DNA of 17,991 bases from Ilumatobacteraceae bacterium (GCA_025463305.1 JAOBWK010000111.1:1-17991), one strand, 5' to 3'. Counted from the first letter of the stretch, positions 6,396 to 14,389 are shown. The notes: a model not told the origin generated them from the letters alone. Numbers and translations are program-made.

Positions 6396-7613
6396 CTAGA
6401 GAACCTCGACGTTGCGGGGCCGCTGCTCGAACGACGCCTGGACCGCATCCATCAACCCGTCCTGGCACCACAGATCGATGACGGTCATCGCCATCGCCTT
6501 GGCTCCGTCGAGCACGGCGCGGTCCCCCTCGGGGCCGAGCGCCCACTGGGCGAAGTCGGGCGTGTGGATCGGTACACCGAGCGGCGCGACCTGGATCATC
6601 GGGTGGATGCTGGGCACGAGGTAGCTGACGTTGCCCATGTCGGTGGAACCGACGACGTGCTTGCCGATGGCCCGCGGATCCTGCACGGTGCGGCCGAGGG
6701 CGAGCGAGTTGGCGACGTACGACTCCACCATCGGACCGTTGTCGATCATGTCGGCGTAGGTGACGTTCTCCCACTCCACGGTGCACGTGCAGCCGGTGGC
6801 CACGGCGCTCCCTTCGAAGCACGCGAGGACGCGCTGCTTGAGCGGCTGCAGGCTCTCGATCGTCGGCGAACGCACCATCCACTGCATCTCCGCGTCCGAC
6901 GGCACGATGTTCGCCTTGTCGCCACCCTTGACGAAGATGCCGTGGATCCGCTCGGTCGGCAGCATGTGCTGGCGCAGCGCGGCGACGTTCATGTAGCCGA
7001 GCACCGCCGCATCGAGCGCGTTGCGTCCCTCCTGCGGCGCTGCGGCGGCATGCGCTGCCTTGCCAGAGAAGTGCACGTGCGCCTCGTGGATCGCGATCGC
7101 GTCCATCCGGATCAGATCGGCGTCGGCCGGGTGCACCATCATCGCCGCGTCGAGGTCGCGGAAGGCGCCGTTGCGGGCCATCTCGATCTTGCCGCCGCCG
7201 CCCTCTTCTGCCGGCGTGCCCATGATCCGCAGCCGACCGCCCGCGAGCTTGGCGACGGTGGCTGCGGCGAGGCCCGCGCCGAGGCCGGCCGTTGCGATCA
7301 CGTTGTGGCCGCACGCGTGGCCGATGCCGGGCAGCGCGTCGTACTCGCACAGCACGGCAACGTCGTGGCCGGTGTCGCCGACCCGGGCCTCGAACGCCGT
7401 GTCGACACCGTACGCGTGCCGCTCCGGGGAGAGCCCGGCGGATTCGAGCAGGTCCGTGAGCAGCCCGTGGGCGAAGTGCTCCTGGAAGTTCAGCTCGGGG
7501 TGGGCGTGGATCTGATGGCTGGCTTCGAGCAGCTGAGGCGCGAGACGATCGACCTCGTCGCGCACGGTCTGCTTGAGCGACTCGAGATCGGGGACTGGGT
7601 TCGGAGCGGTCAT
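6396..7613 (-). CDS. M20-family amidohydrolase/peptidase (AbgB / PM20D2-like)
   Basis: 405 residues. Subfamily M20D features are HAHPELNFQE (36-45), HACGHN (99-104), GTPAEEGGGGK (132-142) and MMVHPAD (158-164), with a late His in SIHP (335-338). The Cys/His of HACGH, the Glu pair of PAEE, the His of MMVHP and the late His are the expected metal ligands and base. The dimerisation (lid) domain is around 175-290. PAEEGGGGK and AMMVHPA are closest, from memory, to AbgB (p-aminobenzoyl-glutamate hydrolase subunit B) and PM20D2 dipeptidases, so the substrate is probably an N-acyl amino acid or unusual dipeptide. It is cytoplasmic, with no signal peptide. The ATG overlaps the dehydrogenase stop codon (ATGA) and has a strong GGAGGT inside that gene's end, so the two genes are translationally coupled. 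Confidence 0.88.
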   Translation of the reverse strand: MTAPNPVPDLESLKQTVRDEVDRLAPQLLEASHQIHAHPELNFQEHFAHGLLTDLLESAGLSPERHAYGVDTAFEARVGDTGHDVAVLCEYDALPGIGHACGHNVIATAGLGAGLAAATVAKLAGGRLRIMGTPAEEGGGGKIEMARNGAFRDLDAAMMVHPADADLIRMDAIAIHEAHVHFSGKAAHAAAAPQEGRNALDAAVLGYMNVAALRQHMLPTERIHGIFVKGGDKANIVPSDAEMQWMVRSPTIESLQPLKQRVLACFEGSAVATGCTCTVEWENVTYADMIDNGPMVESYVANSLALGRTVQDPRAIGKHVVGSTDMGNVSYLVPSIHPMIQVAPLGVPIHTPDFAQWALGPEGDRAVLDGAKAMAMTVIDLWCQDGLMDAVQASFEQRPRNVEVL

Positions 7614-8632
7614 GGCGTGGTACCTCCGGCGGGGTCCGGTTGTTCGGTGGGGTGTTCCAGGACGATCTTGCCGAGCTGCTCGCCGGCCTCGAGCCGCTCC
7701 AGCGCGGACGCGTAGTCGGCGAGCGCGAAGGTGCGATCGACGGTGATCGGCAGCCCGTCGGCGACGAGCCCCGTGACCGCGGCGAACTCCTCGTAGCTGC
7801 CGAGCGTGGAGCCGATGATCTCCCACTGCTTGTAGAACAGGCGCGGCACGGAGATCTCCGCGGTCGGTCCGCTCGTGCTCCCGCAGACGACCAGCCGCCC
7901 GCCGGGCTTCAGGGCACGCATCGACTGCTGCAGCGTGGCGGGGCCGACGCTCTCGACCACGACGTCGGCATGCACCGGCCACGTCGGATCGGTCGACGAG
8001 TACGCCGCACGGGCACCCATCTCGACGGCGTGGGCCCGCTTGGCTTCGCTGCGGCTGGTGACCACGACGTGGGCGCCCATGTGCCGGGCGATCGCCAGCG
8101 CCGCGCACGAGACACCGGACCCGATGCCGACCACGAGCACGGTCTCGCCGGCGACGAGGCGGGCGCGCCGCAGCATCCGGTACGCGGTGAGGTACGCCGT
8201 CGGGTACGCCGCGCACTCGGCCCAGGTGCGGCCGGCGGGACGGCGCACGACGTTGCGGCCGACGACCTGGGCGTGCGAGCCGTGCGCGCCCCAGAGGTGC
8301 TCGCCGAAGATCTCGTAGCCCGGACCCATCGGGCTGTTGTTGCCCAACGCGACGATCTCCGCCACGGGCGAGACGCCGGGGTTGATGACCACCTCGTCGC
8401 CGACGGCGACGTGAGTGATGTCGGCGCCGATTGCCTCGACCACCCCGGCACCGTCGAGCCCGGGCACGTGTGGCACCGGCGGACGGGGCATCGCCCGTGG
8501 CAGCCAGAGGTCCATGTGGTTCAGCGCACTGGCGACGATTCGGACGCGCACCTCGTCGTCGGCGAGCGTCGGGAGGTCGATCTCGCCCCAGCGGTACGAA
8601 CCCGGCGATGCGTCGAGGATCCAGGCGTGCAC
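7610..8632 (-). CDS. Zinc-type medium-chain alcohol dehydrogenase / quinone oxidoreductase-like protein
   Basis: 340 residues, GTG start. The N-terminal GroES-like domain (~1-140) contains ALNHMDLW (36-43) and HVPGLDGAGVV (55-65). The Rossmann domain follows, with VLVVGIGSGVSCAALAIA (165-182), an acidic/basic fingerprint region at VVVTSRSEAKRA (189-200), and the C-terminal LVVCGSTSG and LGKIVLEH. This is the medium-chain dehydrogenase/reductase layout with NAD(P)H. Asn38 replaces the catalytic-zinc Cys and GLDG replaces the GHE motif, and the four-cysteine structural-zinc loop is absent; it is therefore probably zinc-free, like quinone oxidoreductases and enoyl reductases, despite the usual database name. 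It leads a two-gene operon with the M20 amidohydrolase (4-base overlap), suggesting a shared, unidentified catabolic task. Confidence 0.87.
   Translation of the reverse strand: MHAWILDASPGSYRWGEIDLPTLADDEVRVRIVASALNHMDLWLPRAMPRPPVPHVPGLDGAGVVEAIGADITHVAVGDEVVINPGVSPVAEIVALGNNSPMGPGYEIFGEHLWGAHGSHAQVVGRNVVRRPAGRTWAECAAYPTAYLTAYRMLRRARLVAGETVLVVGIGSGVSCAALAIARHMGAHVVVTSRSEAKRAHAVEMGARAAYSSTDPTWPVHADVVVESVGPATLQQSMRALKPGGRLVVCGSTSGPTAEISVPRLFYKQWEIIGSTLGSYEEFAAVTGLVADGLPITVDRTFALADYASALERLEAGEQLGKIVLEHPTEQPDPAGGTTP
7622..7627 (-). promoter_or_regulatory. Shine-Dalgarno GGAGGT for the M20 gene
   Basis: GGAGGT on the minus strand, 8 bases before ATG 7613 and inside the dehydrogenase coding end. 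It decides the start of the amidohydrolase and supports reinitiation at the ATGA overlap. Confidence 0.75.
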
Positions 8633-8639
8633 CCGGTCG

Positions 8640-8667
8640 ACCGTAGCCCAGGGTCGGGTCCGGTCAC
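8640..8667 (-). promoter_or_regulatory. Candidate promoter of the dehydrogenase-amidohydrolase operon
   Basis: On the minus strand, GTGACC (8662-8667, four of six matches to TTGACA) is 16 bases from TACGGT (8640-8645). TACGGT ends 7 bases before GTG 8632, so the transcript would be leaderless. The rest of 8633-8700 contains nothing else recognisable. Confidence 0.45.
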
Positions 8668-8700
8668 CGAAGAACGTCGAGCTCCACCCTCACCCGGCGG

Positions 8701-9327
8701 TCAGACGCAGACGATGAGCGCGTCGGGTTCAACGGAGAGTTGCAGCCGGCTGGCCGTCCCCCAACGCCGACCGTCGAGCCAGAGCCGCCGCTCGTCGCCG
8801 AGGTCGACGTCGATCTGGGCGTGCTGCTTGATCGCGATCAGCGGATGCGGCACGTGGGTGCCGAGCAGCAGCCGTGACCGGGCCAGCCACCGCTGCTGCA
8901 CACCGAACTCGGCGGAGACCGTCACGATGTCGACCTTGCCGTCGTTCGGGTGGCAGCGCGGCGAGACGTCCCACCTCCCGAGGAACTGGCCGTTCATCGC
9001 GGCCGTCACGGGACCGTGCCACCACGTGCGGCCGCGTGCGACGAGGTGGGTGACGAACCACGTCGAGCGACCGTCGTCGGCGGTGATCCGCACGATGTCG
9101 ATCGGCAGGTGCGGGATCGGCTCGGTGCCGTGGAATCGTGATGGATCGGCGGTGCCGCCGAGGGTGCGCATCATGTCGCCACCGAGCAGCCCCACCACCG
9201 GGAAGGGGCGACTGTCGGCCATCGACGCGACCACCAGGTCGCCGAGCTCGGCGTCGCTACCGACGGTGACCATCCCGGGACCGGGGGCCACCAGCGAGCC
9301 CCACTCCTGCCCCTTGCGGATCGTCAC
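8701..9327 (-). CDS. Protein resembling the C-terminal domain of YegS/diacylglycerol kinase-like enzymes
   Basis: 208 residues, GTG start overlapping the helY stop by 4 bases (GTGA). Residues ~85-208 follow the pattern of the C-terminal beta-sandwich domain of YegS/LCB5 lipid kinases: WWHGPVTAAMNGQFLGRWD, CHPNDGKVDIVTV (126-137), RLLLGTHVPHPLI (152-164), a strand with DVDLGDERRLWLDGRRW and the terminal LSVEPDALIVCV. In whole enzymes of ~300 residues this domain follows a kinase domain with GGDGT. Here only ~60 residues precede it, with GLLGGDMMRTLGGT (47-59) as a weak echo of that loop. A phosphotransferase activity is therefore doubtful; a lipid- or nucleotide-binding role is a guess. Position directly after helY implies co-translation. 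Confidence 0.65.
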   Translation of the reverse strand: MTIRKGQEWGSLVAPGPGMVTVGSDAELGDLVVASMADSRPFPVVGLLGGDMMRTLGGTADPSRFHGTEPIPHLPIDIVRITADDGRSTWFVTHLVARGRTWWHGPVTAAMNGQFLGRWDVSPRCHPNDGKVDIVTVSAEFGVQQRWLARSRLLLGTHVPHPLIAIKQHAQIDVDLGDERRLWLDGRRWGTASRLQLSVEPDALIVCV

Positions 9328-12014
9328 GCGACGGGTTCGCCGGCGGCGTGCGGCGTTGTGGCTGCAACGGCCCCGGGCGCCGGATCGGATTCGATCTCGA
9401 CCGCGCTCGACGCAGCGACCACGCCACGGAACAGCGCCTGTGCGGCCTGCTCGGCACACCGGCGAGTCGCCGCCACCGGGGCGATGATGGCCAGCTGGCG
9501 GAGCAGGTCGATCAGCTGCTTGATGGTGCGGACGAAGTCGCCGCCGGTCAGCTCCTCGGCCTCCACCACTTCGGCGAAGCCCTCCCCCGCCGCCCACGCG
9601 AACGCGATCGCCAGGAACGTCGGGTCCGGTGCGCGGTGCACGACGAGCCCGTCCTCGGTCTCGATCGCCTGCAGCTCGGCGCTCAGCGCGGCGATCTGCA
9701 GCCAGCGCTTGCGCACCGCGTTGTTCGGGAACCACGGCAGCGGCGGCGCGTCCGGGCTGCGGTGCTCGTACACGAACACCGACACCAGCCCGGCCATCGT
9801 CGCCGGATCCAGGCCGTCGAGGAGGCCTTGGCGGAGCACCTCGACGACGAGCAGGTCGCTCTCGTGGAACGTCCGGGCGAGCATCGTGCCGGCCTCGGTG
9901 AGCGTCCAGCCGTCGACGTAGCCCCACGCCTCGAGGATGCCGAGCACGCGGTCGAAGTCGCGGGCGATCGACTGGCTGCGACCCGTGACCCGGCTGCGCA
10001 GCTCCTCCACCTCGCGGGCGATCCGGTCGGCCTGGGCAGCGGCCTTGAGGCGGTGCTTGAGGTCCGGATCGTCCTCGACCGGGTGGTAGCCCTCGACCGT
10101 CGTGGTGGGCGGCCGGCGGCGGTCCGGCTGGGGCAGCAGGCGCACCTTCTCCAACCGCTGCGCGGTGTCCTTGAGGTAGTCGGTGCGGTTCGGCGCGTCG
10201 TCGATCGGCAGCTCGATGCGCCCGAGCGCGGTGGGCGGCTCGTCGAAGTCGCCGCCCGAGAGCATCAGCAGATCGCGACGCGTCGTGACGGTGGTGAGGC
10301 GCATCCCGCCCTTGCGGTTGGCCGTCGAGATCACTGCGGCGCGCCCCGCGTACTTGCCCTTGCGCACGTACACGACGTCGCCGGGGCGCAGCTTCATGAT
10401 CGCCAGGTCGATCGGGTCGTCGCCGTTGACGACGTGCGCGGCGGGCCGCTCGGACTGGTGGAGGCGGCGCCGGTAGTCGTCGATGTCGCCGTACGGGCTG
10501 ATCGCCTCCTCGGTGAGCTCGCGGAGCAGGGTCTGGCGCTTGCCGAGCCGGCTCTCCATCCGCACCACGTCGCCGTCGGCCTGGTACTGCGCGAACGAGA
10601 GGTTGAGCAGGTGATGGGCCTGCTCGCTGGTGTACGTCCTGACCAGGTTCGCCGCCATGTTGTACGTCGGGCGGAACGCGGAGTTGAGGTGGAACCAACG
10701 GCTCGACGCCAGACCCGCCACCTGGTCGAACGACGTGAACGGGTTCCACAGCACCACGGCCTGGCCGTGGTCGTCGATGCCGCGCCGGCCGGCCCGACCG
10801 GTGAGCTGGGTGTACTGCCCGGGCGTGAGCATCGCGTGGTGCTCGCCGGTGAACTTGGTGAGCTTGTCGACCACCACCGTGCGCGCCGGCATGTTGATGC
10901 CGACCGCGAGCGTCTCGGTGGCGAACACGACCTTGATCAGTCCCTCGGCGAAGCAGGCCTCGACCACCTCCTTGAACGGCGGCACCATGCCCGCGTGGTG
11001 CGCAGCGATGCCCGCCTCCAGCTGGGCCAGGAACTGGCCATAGCCGAGCACCGCGAGGTCGGATGGCTCCATGCCGACGAGCCGGGCGTCGATGATCTCG
11101 CGGATCCGCTCGCGCTGGGCACCGTCGATGAGCCGCAGGCCGGCGGCGAGGCACGTCTTGGCGGCCTCGTCGCACTGGTTGCGGCTGAAGATGAAGTAGA
11201 TCGCCGGGAGCATGTTCTCGGCATCGAGCCGCTCGACGACCTCGATGCGGGTGGGCGCGTAGAGCTTTCGCTTCGCATGGCCGGATCCGTTCTTGCCGCC
11301 GCGTCGGCCACCCTGCCAGTGGTTGGTGCCCTCCTCGGTGAGGCGCATCGCGACGTGGTTCGGATGGCCGTTGACGAGGGTCGGCAGCAGGTGCAGGCGA
11401 TCGGAGGTCTTGTCGCCGACCATGAACAGGTTCTCGAGGCGCACCGGGCGCTTCTCCTCGAGCACCGCCGTGGTGGGGCCGCGCACGGTGGTGATCCAAT
11501 CGGTGAGCTCGGTGGCGTTGCTCACGGTGGCCGACAGGCAGACCAGTTGCACGGTCTGGGGCAGGTGGATGATGACCTCCTCCCACACCGGACCGCGGTA
11601 GGTGTCCTGCAGGAAGTGCACCTCGTCGAGCACCACGAGGGCGAGGTCGCTCAGCGCGTGCGAGCGGCCGTAGATCATGTTGCGGAGCACTTCGGTGGTC
11701 ATCACCACCACCGGTGCATCACCGTTGATCGCGTTGTCGCCGGTGAGCAGGCCGACCTGGTCGGCGCCGTAGCGCTCGACGAGATCGCGGAACTTCTGGT
11801 TCGACAGCGCCTTGATCGGGGCGGTGTAGAACGCTCGCTTGCCGGCGCGGAGCGCGGCCTCGATGCCGTACTCGGCGACGACGGTCTTGCCGGATCCGGT
11901 GGGTGCGGCCACGAGCACGGAGCGGCCGTCGTCGAGCGCGTCCATCGCCTCGATCTGGAAGCGATCGAGCGGGAAGGTGTAGTGGGCGATCAGCTCCGCC
12001 CGGTCGGCACGCAC
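9324..12014 (-). CDS. helY: Ski2-like DEVH-box RNA helicase HelY
   Basis: 896 residues, similar to mycobacterial HelY (about 900). Domain 1 has the Q-like FPLDRFQIEAM, Walker A APTGSGKT (37-44), TAPIKALSNQK (64-74), TGDNAINGDAPVVVMTTEVLR, Walker B DEVH (130-133) and SAT (161-163). Domain 2 has FIFSRNQCDEAA, ATETLAVGINMPARTVV (365-381) and motif VI QLTGRAGRRG (403-412). A winged-helix/ratchet region and a DSHCT-type C-terminal domain (~720-890) follow, as in Ski2/Mtr4 relatives. It is expected to unwind RNA with ATP hydrolysis in RNA processing or decay. A Gly/Arg/Lys-rich insertion lies at 231-252. The GTG at 12014, with AGGTG just upstream, fits homologue N-termini. tatC ends 56 bases upstream, an order matching tatA-tatC-helY of Mycobacterium tuberculosis (Rv2094c-Rv2092c). 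Confidence 0.93.
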   Translation of the reverse strand: MRADRAELIAHYTFPLDRFQIEAMDALDDGRSVLVAAPTGSGKTVVAEYGIEAALRAGKRAFYTAPIKALSNQKFRDLVERYGADQVGLLTGDNAINGDAPVVVMTTEVLRNMIYGRSHALSDLALVVLDEVHFLQDTYRGPVWEEVIIHLPQTVQLVCLSATVSNATELTDWITTVRGPTTAVLEEKRPVRLENLFMVGDKTSDRLHLLPTLVNGHPNHVAMRLTEEGTNHWQGGRRGGKNGSGHAKRKLYAPTRIEVVERLDAENMLPAIYFIFSRNQCDEAAKTCLAAGLRLIDGAQRERIREIIDARLVGMEPSDLAVLGYGQFLAQLEAGIAAHHAGMVPPFKEVVEACFAEGLIKVVFATETLAVGINMPARTVVVDKLTKFTGEHHAMLTPGQYTQLTGRAGRRGIDDHGQAVVLWNPFTSFDQVAGLASSRWFHLNSAFRPTYNMAANLVRTYTSEQAHHLLNLSFAQYQADGDVVRMESRLGKRQTLLRELTEEAISPYGDIDDYRRRLHQSERPAAHVVNGDDPIDLAIMKLRPGDVVYVRKGKYAGRAAVISTANRKGGMRLTTVTTRRDLLMLSGGDFDEPPTALGRIELPIDDAPNRTDYLKDTAQRLEKVRLLPQPDRRRPPTTTVEGYHPVEDDPDLKHRLKAAAQADRIAREVEELRSRVTGRSQSIARDFDRVLGILEAWGYVDGWTLTEAGTMLARTFHESDLLVVEVLRQGLLDGLDPATMAGLVSVFVYEHRSPDAPPLPWFPNNAVRKRWLQIAALSAELQAIETEDGLVVHRAPDPTFLAIAFAWAAGEGFAEVVEAEELTGGDFVRTIKQLIDLLRQLAIIAPVAATRRCAEQAAQALFRGVVAASSAVEIESDPAPGAVAATTPHAAGEPVA

Positions 12015-12070
12015 CTCATGAGTCTCGCACCCGAACGGTCGAACGTGCGGGAAGATCGGGATCGCGCCGA

Positions 12071-12925
12071 TCAGGCGGTGGTGGCGCCTGCCATCGCCGG
12101 GCCCGCATCCTCGTCGTCATCGCTGTCGCCGGTGTCGCCACGCTTGCGCTTGCGGCGCTGGAGGATGAGGCCGATGCCGATCGAGACCAGGTAGAAGACC
12201 GTCATCGGGATCGCGAGTGCGAGCATCGAGATCGGGTCGCCGGACGGCGTGATGACGCCGGCCAGCACGAAGATGATCATGATCGCGTAGCGCCACTGCT
12301 TCAGCAGCGTCTGCGGTGTCACGACGCCGACGAGCTGGAGGAACACCAGGAACACGGGGAACTCGAAACCGATGCCGTACGCCGCCACCATCAGGCCGAC
12401 GAGGCTCACGTACTTGCTGATCTGGAAGACCTGGCCGACGCCGGAACCGGACCAGGAGATGAGGAACTCGAGCGCGTAGCCGAGGGTCCAGTACGCCACG
12501 AAGCCGCCGAACGCGAAGAGGGCGATGATCGAGGCGATGAACGGGATCGCGTACTTCTTCTCCTTGGCGTGCAGGCCCGGCACCACGAAGCGCCAGACCT
12601 GCCAGAGGATCACCGGGAAAGCGATGATCAACCCGCCGTAGAGCGAGATCGAGACACGTTGGGAGAACCCGTCGAGCGGTCCGAGGCTGTACAGCTTGCT
12701 GTCGCAGAACCCTGCCGGCTTGCGATGGCAGAGGTCGTAGTACGGCTGGGTGATGAACTTCAGCACGTGGTCGTAGAACGCCATGATGATGATCACGCCG
12801 AGCACGACGGCGAGGAGGCTGCGCACGATCCGGACGCGCAGCTCGGCCAGGTGGTCGCGCAGGGTCATCCGATCTTCGGGGCCCTTGAGTGCCGGGCGCG
12901 ACGAGCGCCTGAACGGGATCTTCAC
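12071..12925 (-). CDS. tatC: Sec-independent protein translocase TatC
   Basis: 284 residues. TatC is the six-span membrane subunit that recognises twin-arginine signal peptides of folded exported proteins. The cytoplasmic start carries the conserved DHLAELRVRIVRS (24-36), followed by TM1 (LLAVVLGVIIIMAFYDHVL), the first periplasmic loop with two Cys, SLYGGLIIAFPVILWQVWRFVVPGL, FGGFVAYWTLGYALEFLI, GIGFEFPVFLVFLQLVGVV, and the last two spans with AGVITPSGDPISML. The tail is basic then acidic (QRRKRKRGD...DSDDDED). The GTG start overlaps the tatB stop by 4 bases (GTGA), so TatB and TatC are made in a coupled way. A second ATG in the same frame (residue 20, before TLRDHLAEL) is an alternative start that would remove a basic leader. 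Confidence 0.96.
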   Translation of the reverse strand: MKIPFRRSSRPALKGPEDRMTLRDHLAELRVRIVRSLLAVVLGVIIIMAFYDHVLKFITQPYYDLCHRKPAGFCDSKLYSLGPLDGFSQRVSISLYGGLIIAFPVILWQVWRFVVPGLHAKEKKYAIPFIASIIALFAFGGFVAYWTLGYALEFLISWSGSGVGQVFQISKYVSLVGLMVAAYGIGFEFPVFLVFLQLVGVVTPQTLLKQWRYAIMIIFVLAGVITPSGDPISMLALAIPMTVFYLVSIGIGLILQRRKRKRGDTGDSDDDEDAGPAMAGATTA

Positions 12926-13575
12926 TCTGTGGCGGCTCCGGGTTCGGTCCCGGCCGCGCCGGCATCCGCAGCGTCGTGCGCCGCCGGTGCGGCGGGCTCG
13001 GGAGTCGGCATGCCGAAGCCGGTCATCGTGCCCGACGCCACCACGGCGTTCGTCATCACGATGTCAGCAGCGGGTGCGGGTTCGGCAGGCGCGACGATGG
13101 CGTCGAGATCGGGCTGGCGGGCGAGGCGTCGCGACGTCGCGTCGCCGAGCGCAGGGGCCGGCGCTTCGACCGGTGCGGGCGCGGGTGGTTCGACCGGTGC
13201 AGCGGCAACCGGCGGCGCATCCGTGGACGCGGGCGTCGATGCCGCCGGCGTCGAGGCCGGGGCCGGTGCTGTGCGATCGGTGGGGCCGACACCCGTCTGC
13301 TTCGGGGGGGTGGCCGCGGGTGTCGACGCGGTGCTCGTCAGCGGGTTGAGGTCGAACGTGGCTGCCTGCTTGGCCATCTCGGCGGTCTCGCGCAGCTCGC
13401 GCATCGGCTCGTCGAGCACGGACTTCATCTCGCTCTGGAAGCCGGAGGTCATCCGCTTGAAGTCGGCGTACACCTTGCCGGCCTTGCGCATCGCTTCCGG
13501 AAGCTTGTCGGGACCGAGCACGACCAGCGCGATGATGACCAGGAAGATCAGCTCGCTGCCGGACAGGTTGAACAC
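12922..13575 (-). CDS. tatB: Twin-arginine translocase TatA/TatB-family subunit (TatB-like)
   Basis: 217 residues, GTG start. The family N-terminus is clear: one short membrane helix (SELIFLVIIALVVLG, 7-21), hinge GPDKLPEAMRKAGK (21-34), then an amphipathic helix (VYADFKRMTSGFQSEMKSVL). GP-x-x-LP after the helix is closer to TatB than to TatA (which has Phe-Gly at this place), so TatB is preferred; a TatA/E annotation is the alternative. From about residue 85 the chain is a long Ala/Pro/Thr-rich tail, probably disordered in the cytoplasm. It works with TatC in the membrane to bind Tat substrates; no separate TatA is in the window. It leads the tatB-tatC-helY transcript and is divergent from the phosphodiesterase gene. 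Confidence 0.88.
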   Translation of the reverse strand: MFNLSGSELIFLVIIALVVLGPDKLPEAMRKAGKVYADFKRMTSGFQSEMKSVLDEPMRELRETAEMAKQAATFDLNPLTSTASTPAATPPKQTGVGPTDRTAPAPASTPAASTPASTDAPPVAAAPVEPPAPAPVEAPAPALGDATSRRLARQPDLDAIVAPAEPAPAADIVMTNAVVASGTMTGFGMPTPEPAAPAAHDAADAGAAGTEPGAATE

Positions 13576-13582
13576 ATTCGGG

Positions 13583-13588
13583 AGTCTA
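13583..13588 (-). promoter_or_regulatory. Candidate -10 element (TAGACT) of the tat-helY operon
   Basis: TAGACT on the minus strand ends 7 bases before GTG 13575, again leaving almost no leader. A weak TTCGCG lies 16 bases further up (13605-13610). Confidence 0.42.
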
Positions 13589-13628
13589 GGTGCACTTCAG
13601 CGCTCGCGAAGGTACGTGGAAGACATGC

Positions 13629-13634
13629 CACAAT
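13629..13634 (+). promoter_or_regulatory. Candidate -10 element (CACAAT) of the phosphodiesterase gene
   Basis: CACAAT ends 9 bases before ATG 13644. It shares the 68-base divergent region with the tat promoter on the other strand, so the two promoters may interfere. Confidence 0.33.
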
Positions 13635-13643
13635 CGTCATCCA

Positions 13644-14375
13644 ATGCAGCAACGACTCCCCTCCCTGCTGGATCATCCGATCGCGTTCGCCCACCGTGGC
13701 GGCAAGGCCCACGCCCCGGAGAACACGATCGCGGCGTTCACGCTCGGGCTCAAGCTAGGTGCCACCGGCATCGAGAGCGACGTCTGGCTGACGGCCGACG
13801 GCGTGCCCGTGCTCGAGCACGACGGCGTCGTCCGCCACCGTCTCAGCCGTCGCCTGATCGGTGATCTCAAGCGCTCGCAGCTGCCATCGTTCATCCCCAG
13901 CCTCACCGACCTGATCGAGCAGTGCGGCACCCACTACCACCTGTCGCTCGACCTCAAGGGCGACAACGTCGGCACGGCCGTGCTCGACGTCGTCCGCGAG
14001 GCCGCACCCGACCTGCTCCCGCGGCTGTGGCTGTGCGAGCCGAAGTGGCAGGACCTGCTGCCGCTGCGTGAGCACGCCGATGGCGCCAAGCTCGTCGACT
14101 CCACCCGCCTGGGCCGGATCAAGGAGGGCGCCGAGCGCCGCGCCGCGACGCTCGCCAACGAGGGCATCCACGCGATCAACATGCACCACAGCGACTGGAA
14201 CGGCGGGCTCGTCACCCTCTTCCACCGCTTCGAACGAGTCGCGATCGCGTGGGACCTGCAGTTCGAGCACGTGCTCCGACCGATGTTCCGGATGGGCATC
14301 GACGGCGTCCACAGCGACTGGGTCGACCGGATGATGGATGCCTACCGCGCCGAGCTCGGCGCCCCACTGCTCTGA
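13644..14375 (+). CDS. Glycerophosphodiester phosphodiesterase family protein
   Basis: 243 residues, typical for a single GDPD TIM-barrel. The family motifs are complete at the N-terminus: FAHRGG (15-20, catalytic His17), APENTIAAF (24-32), GIESDVWLTADGVPVLEHD (42-60) with metal ligands Glu44 and Asp46 and catalytic His59. Later strands carry HLSLDLKGDN (Glu/Asp/Lys metal strand) and a C-terminal GIDGVHSDWVDRM, the usual closing strand. The enzyme hydrolyses glycerophosphodiesters to an alcohol and glycerol-3-phosphate. There is no signal peptide, so it is probably cytoplasmic. ATG 13644 was chosen because family homology begins just after it; the frame is open to an ATG at 13590, which would overlap the opposing tat promoter. 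It is the only plus-strand gene in the right half of the window and ends 7 bases from the lepB stop. Confidence 0.9.
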   Translation: MQQRLPSLLDHPIAFAHRGGKAHAPENTIAAFTLGLKLGATGIESDVWLTADGVPVLEHDGVVRHRLSRRLIGDLKRSQLPSFIPSLTDLIEQCGTHYHLSLDLKGDNVGTAVLDVVREAAPDLLPRLWLCEPKWQDLLPLREHADGAKLVDSTRLGRIKEGAERRAATLANEGIHAINMHHSDWNGGLVTLFHRFERVAIAWDLQFEHVLRPMFRMGIDGVHSDWVDRMMDAYRAELGAPLL

Positions 14376-14389
14376 GTGCGAGTCAGAGC
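14369..14389. other. Inverted repeat spanning both convergent stop codons
   Basis: Arms GCTCTGA (14369-14375) and TCAGAGC (14383-14389) with a 7-base loop contain the stop codons of both converging genes, each of which ends Leu-TGA. It overlaps and competes with the hairpin at 14385-14405. Confidence 0.45.

Noticed and set aside
8701..11586. A 961-codon minus-strand open frame running through helY in another frame into the YegS-like gene
   Set aside because: The part within helY is Arg/Ala/Gly/His-rich shadow. Only the last 208 codons, from GTG 9327, look real; this is not a helicase fusion.
9348..12194. A 948-codon open frame on the plus strand, antisense to helY
   Set aside because: It mirrors the third-position GC bias of helY; the predicted protein is Arg/His/Gly/Val-rich with no family motif, while the opposite strand encodes a complete helicase.
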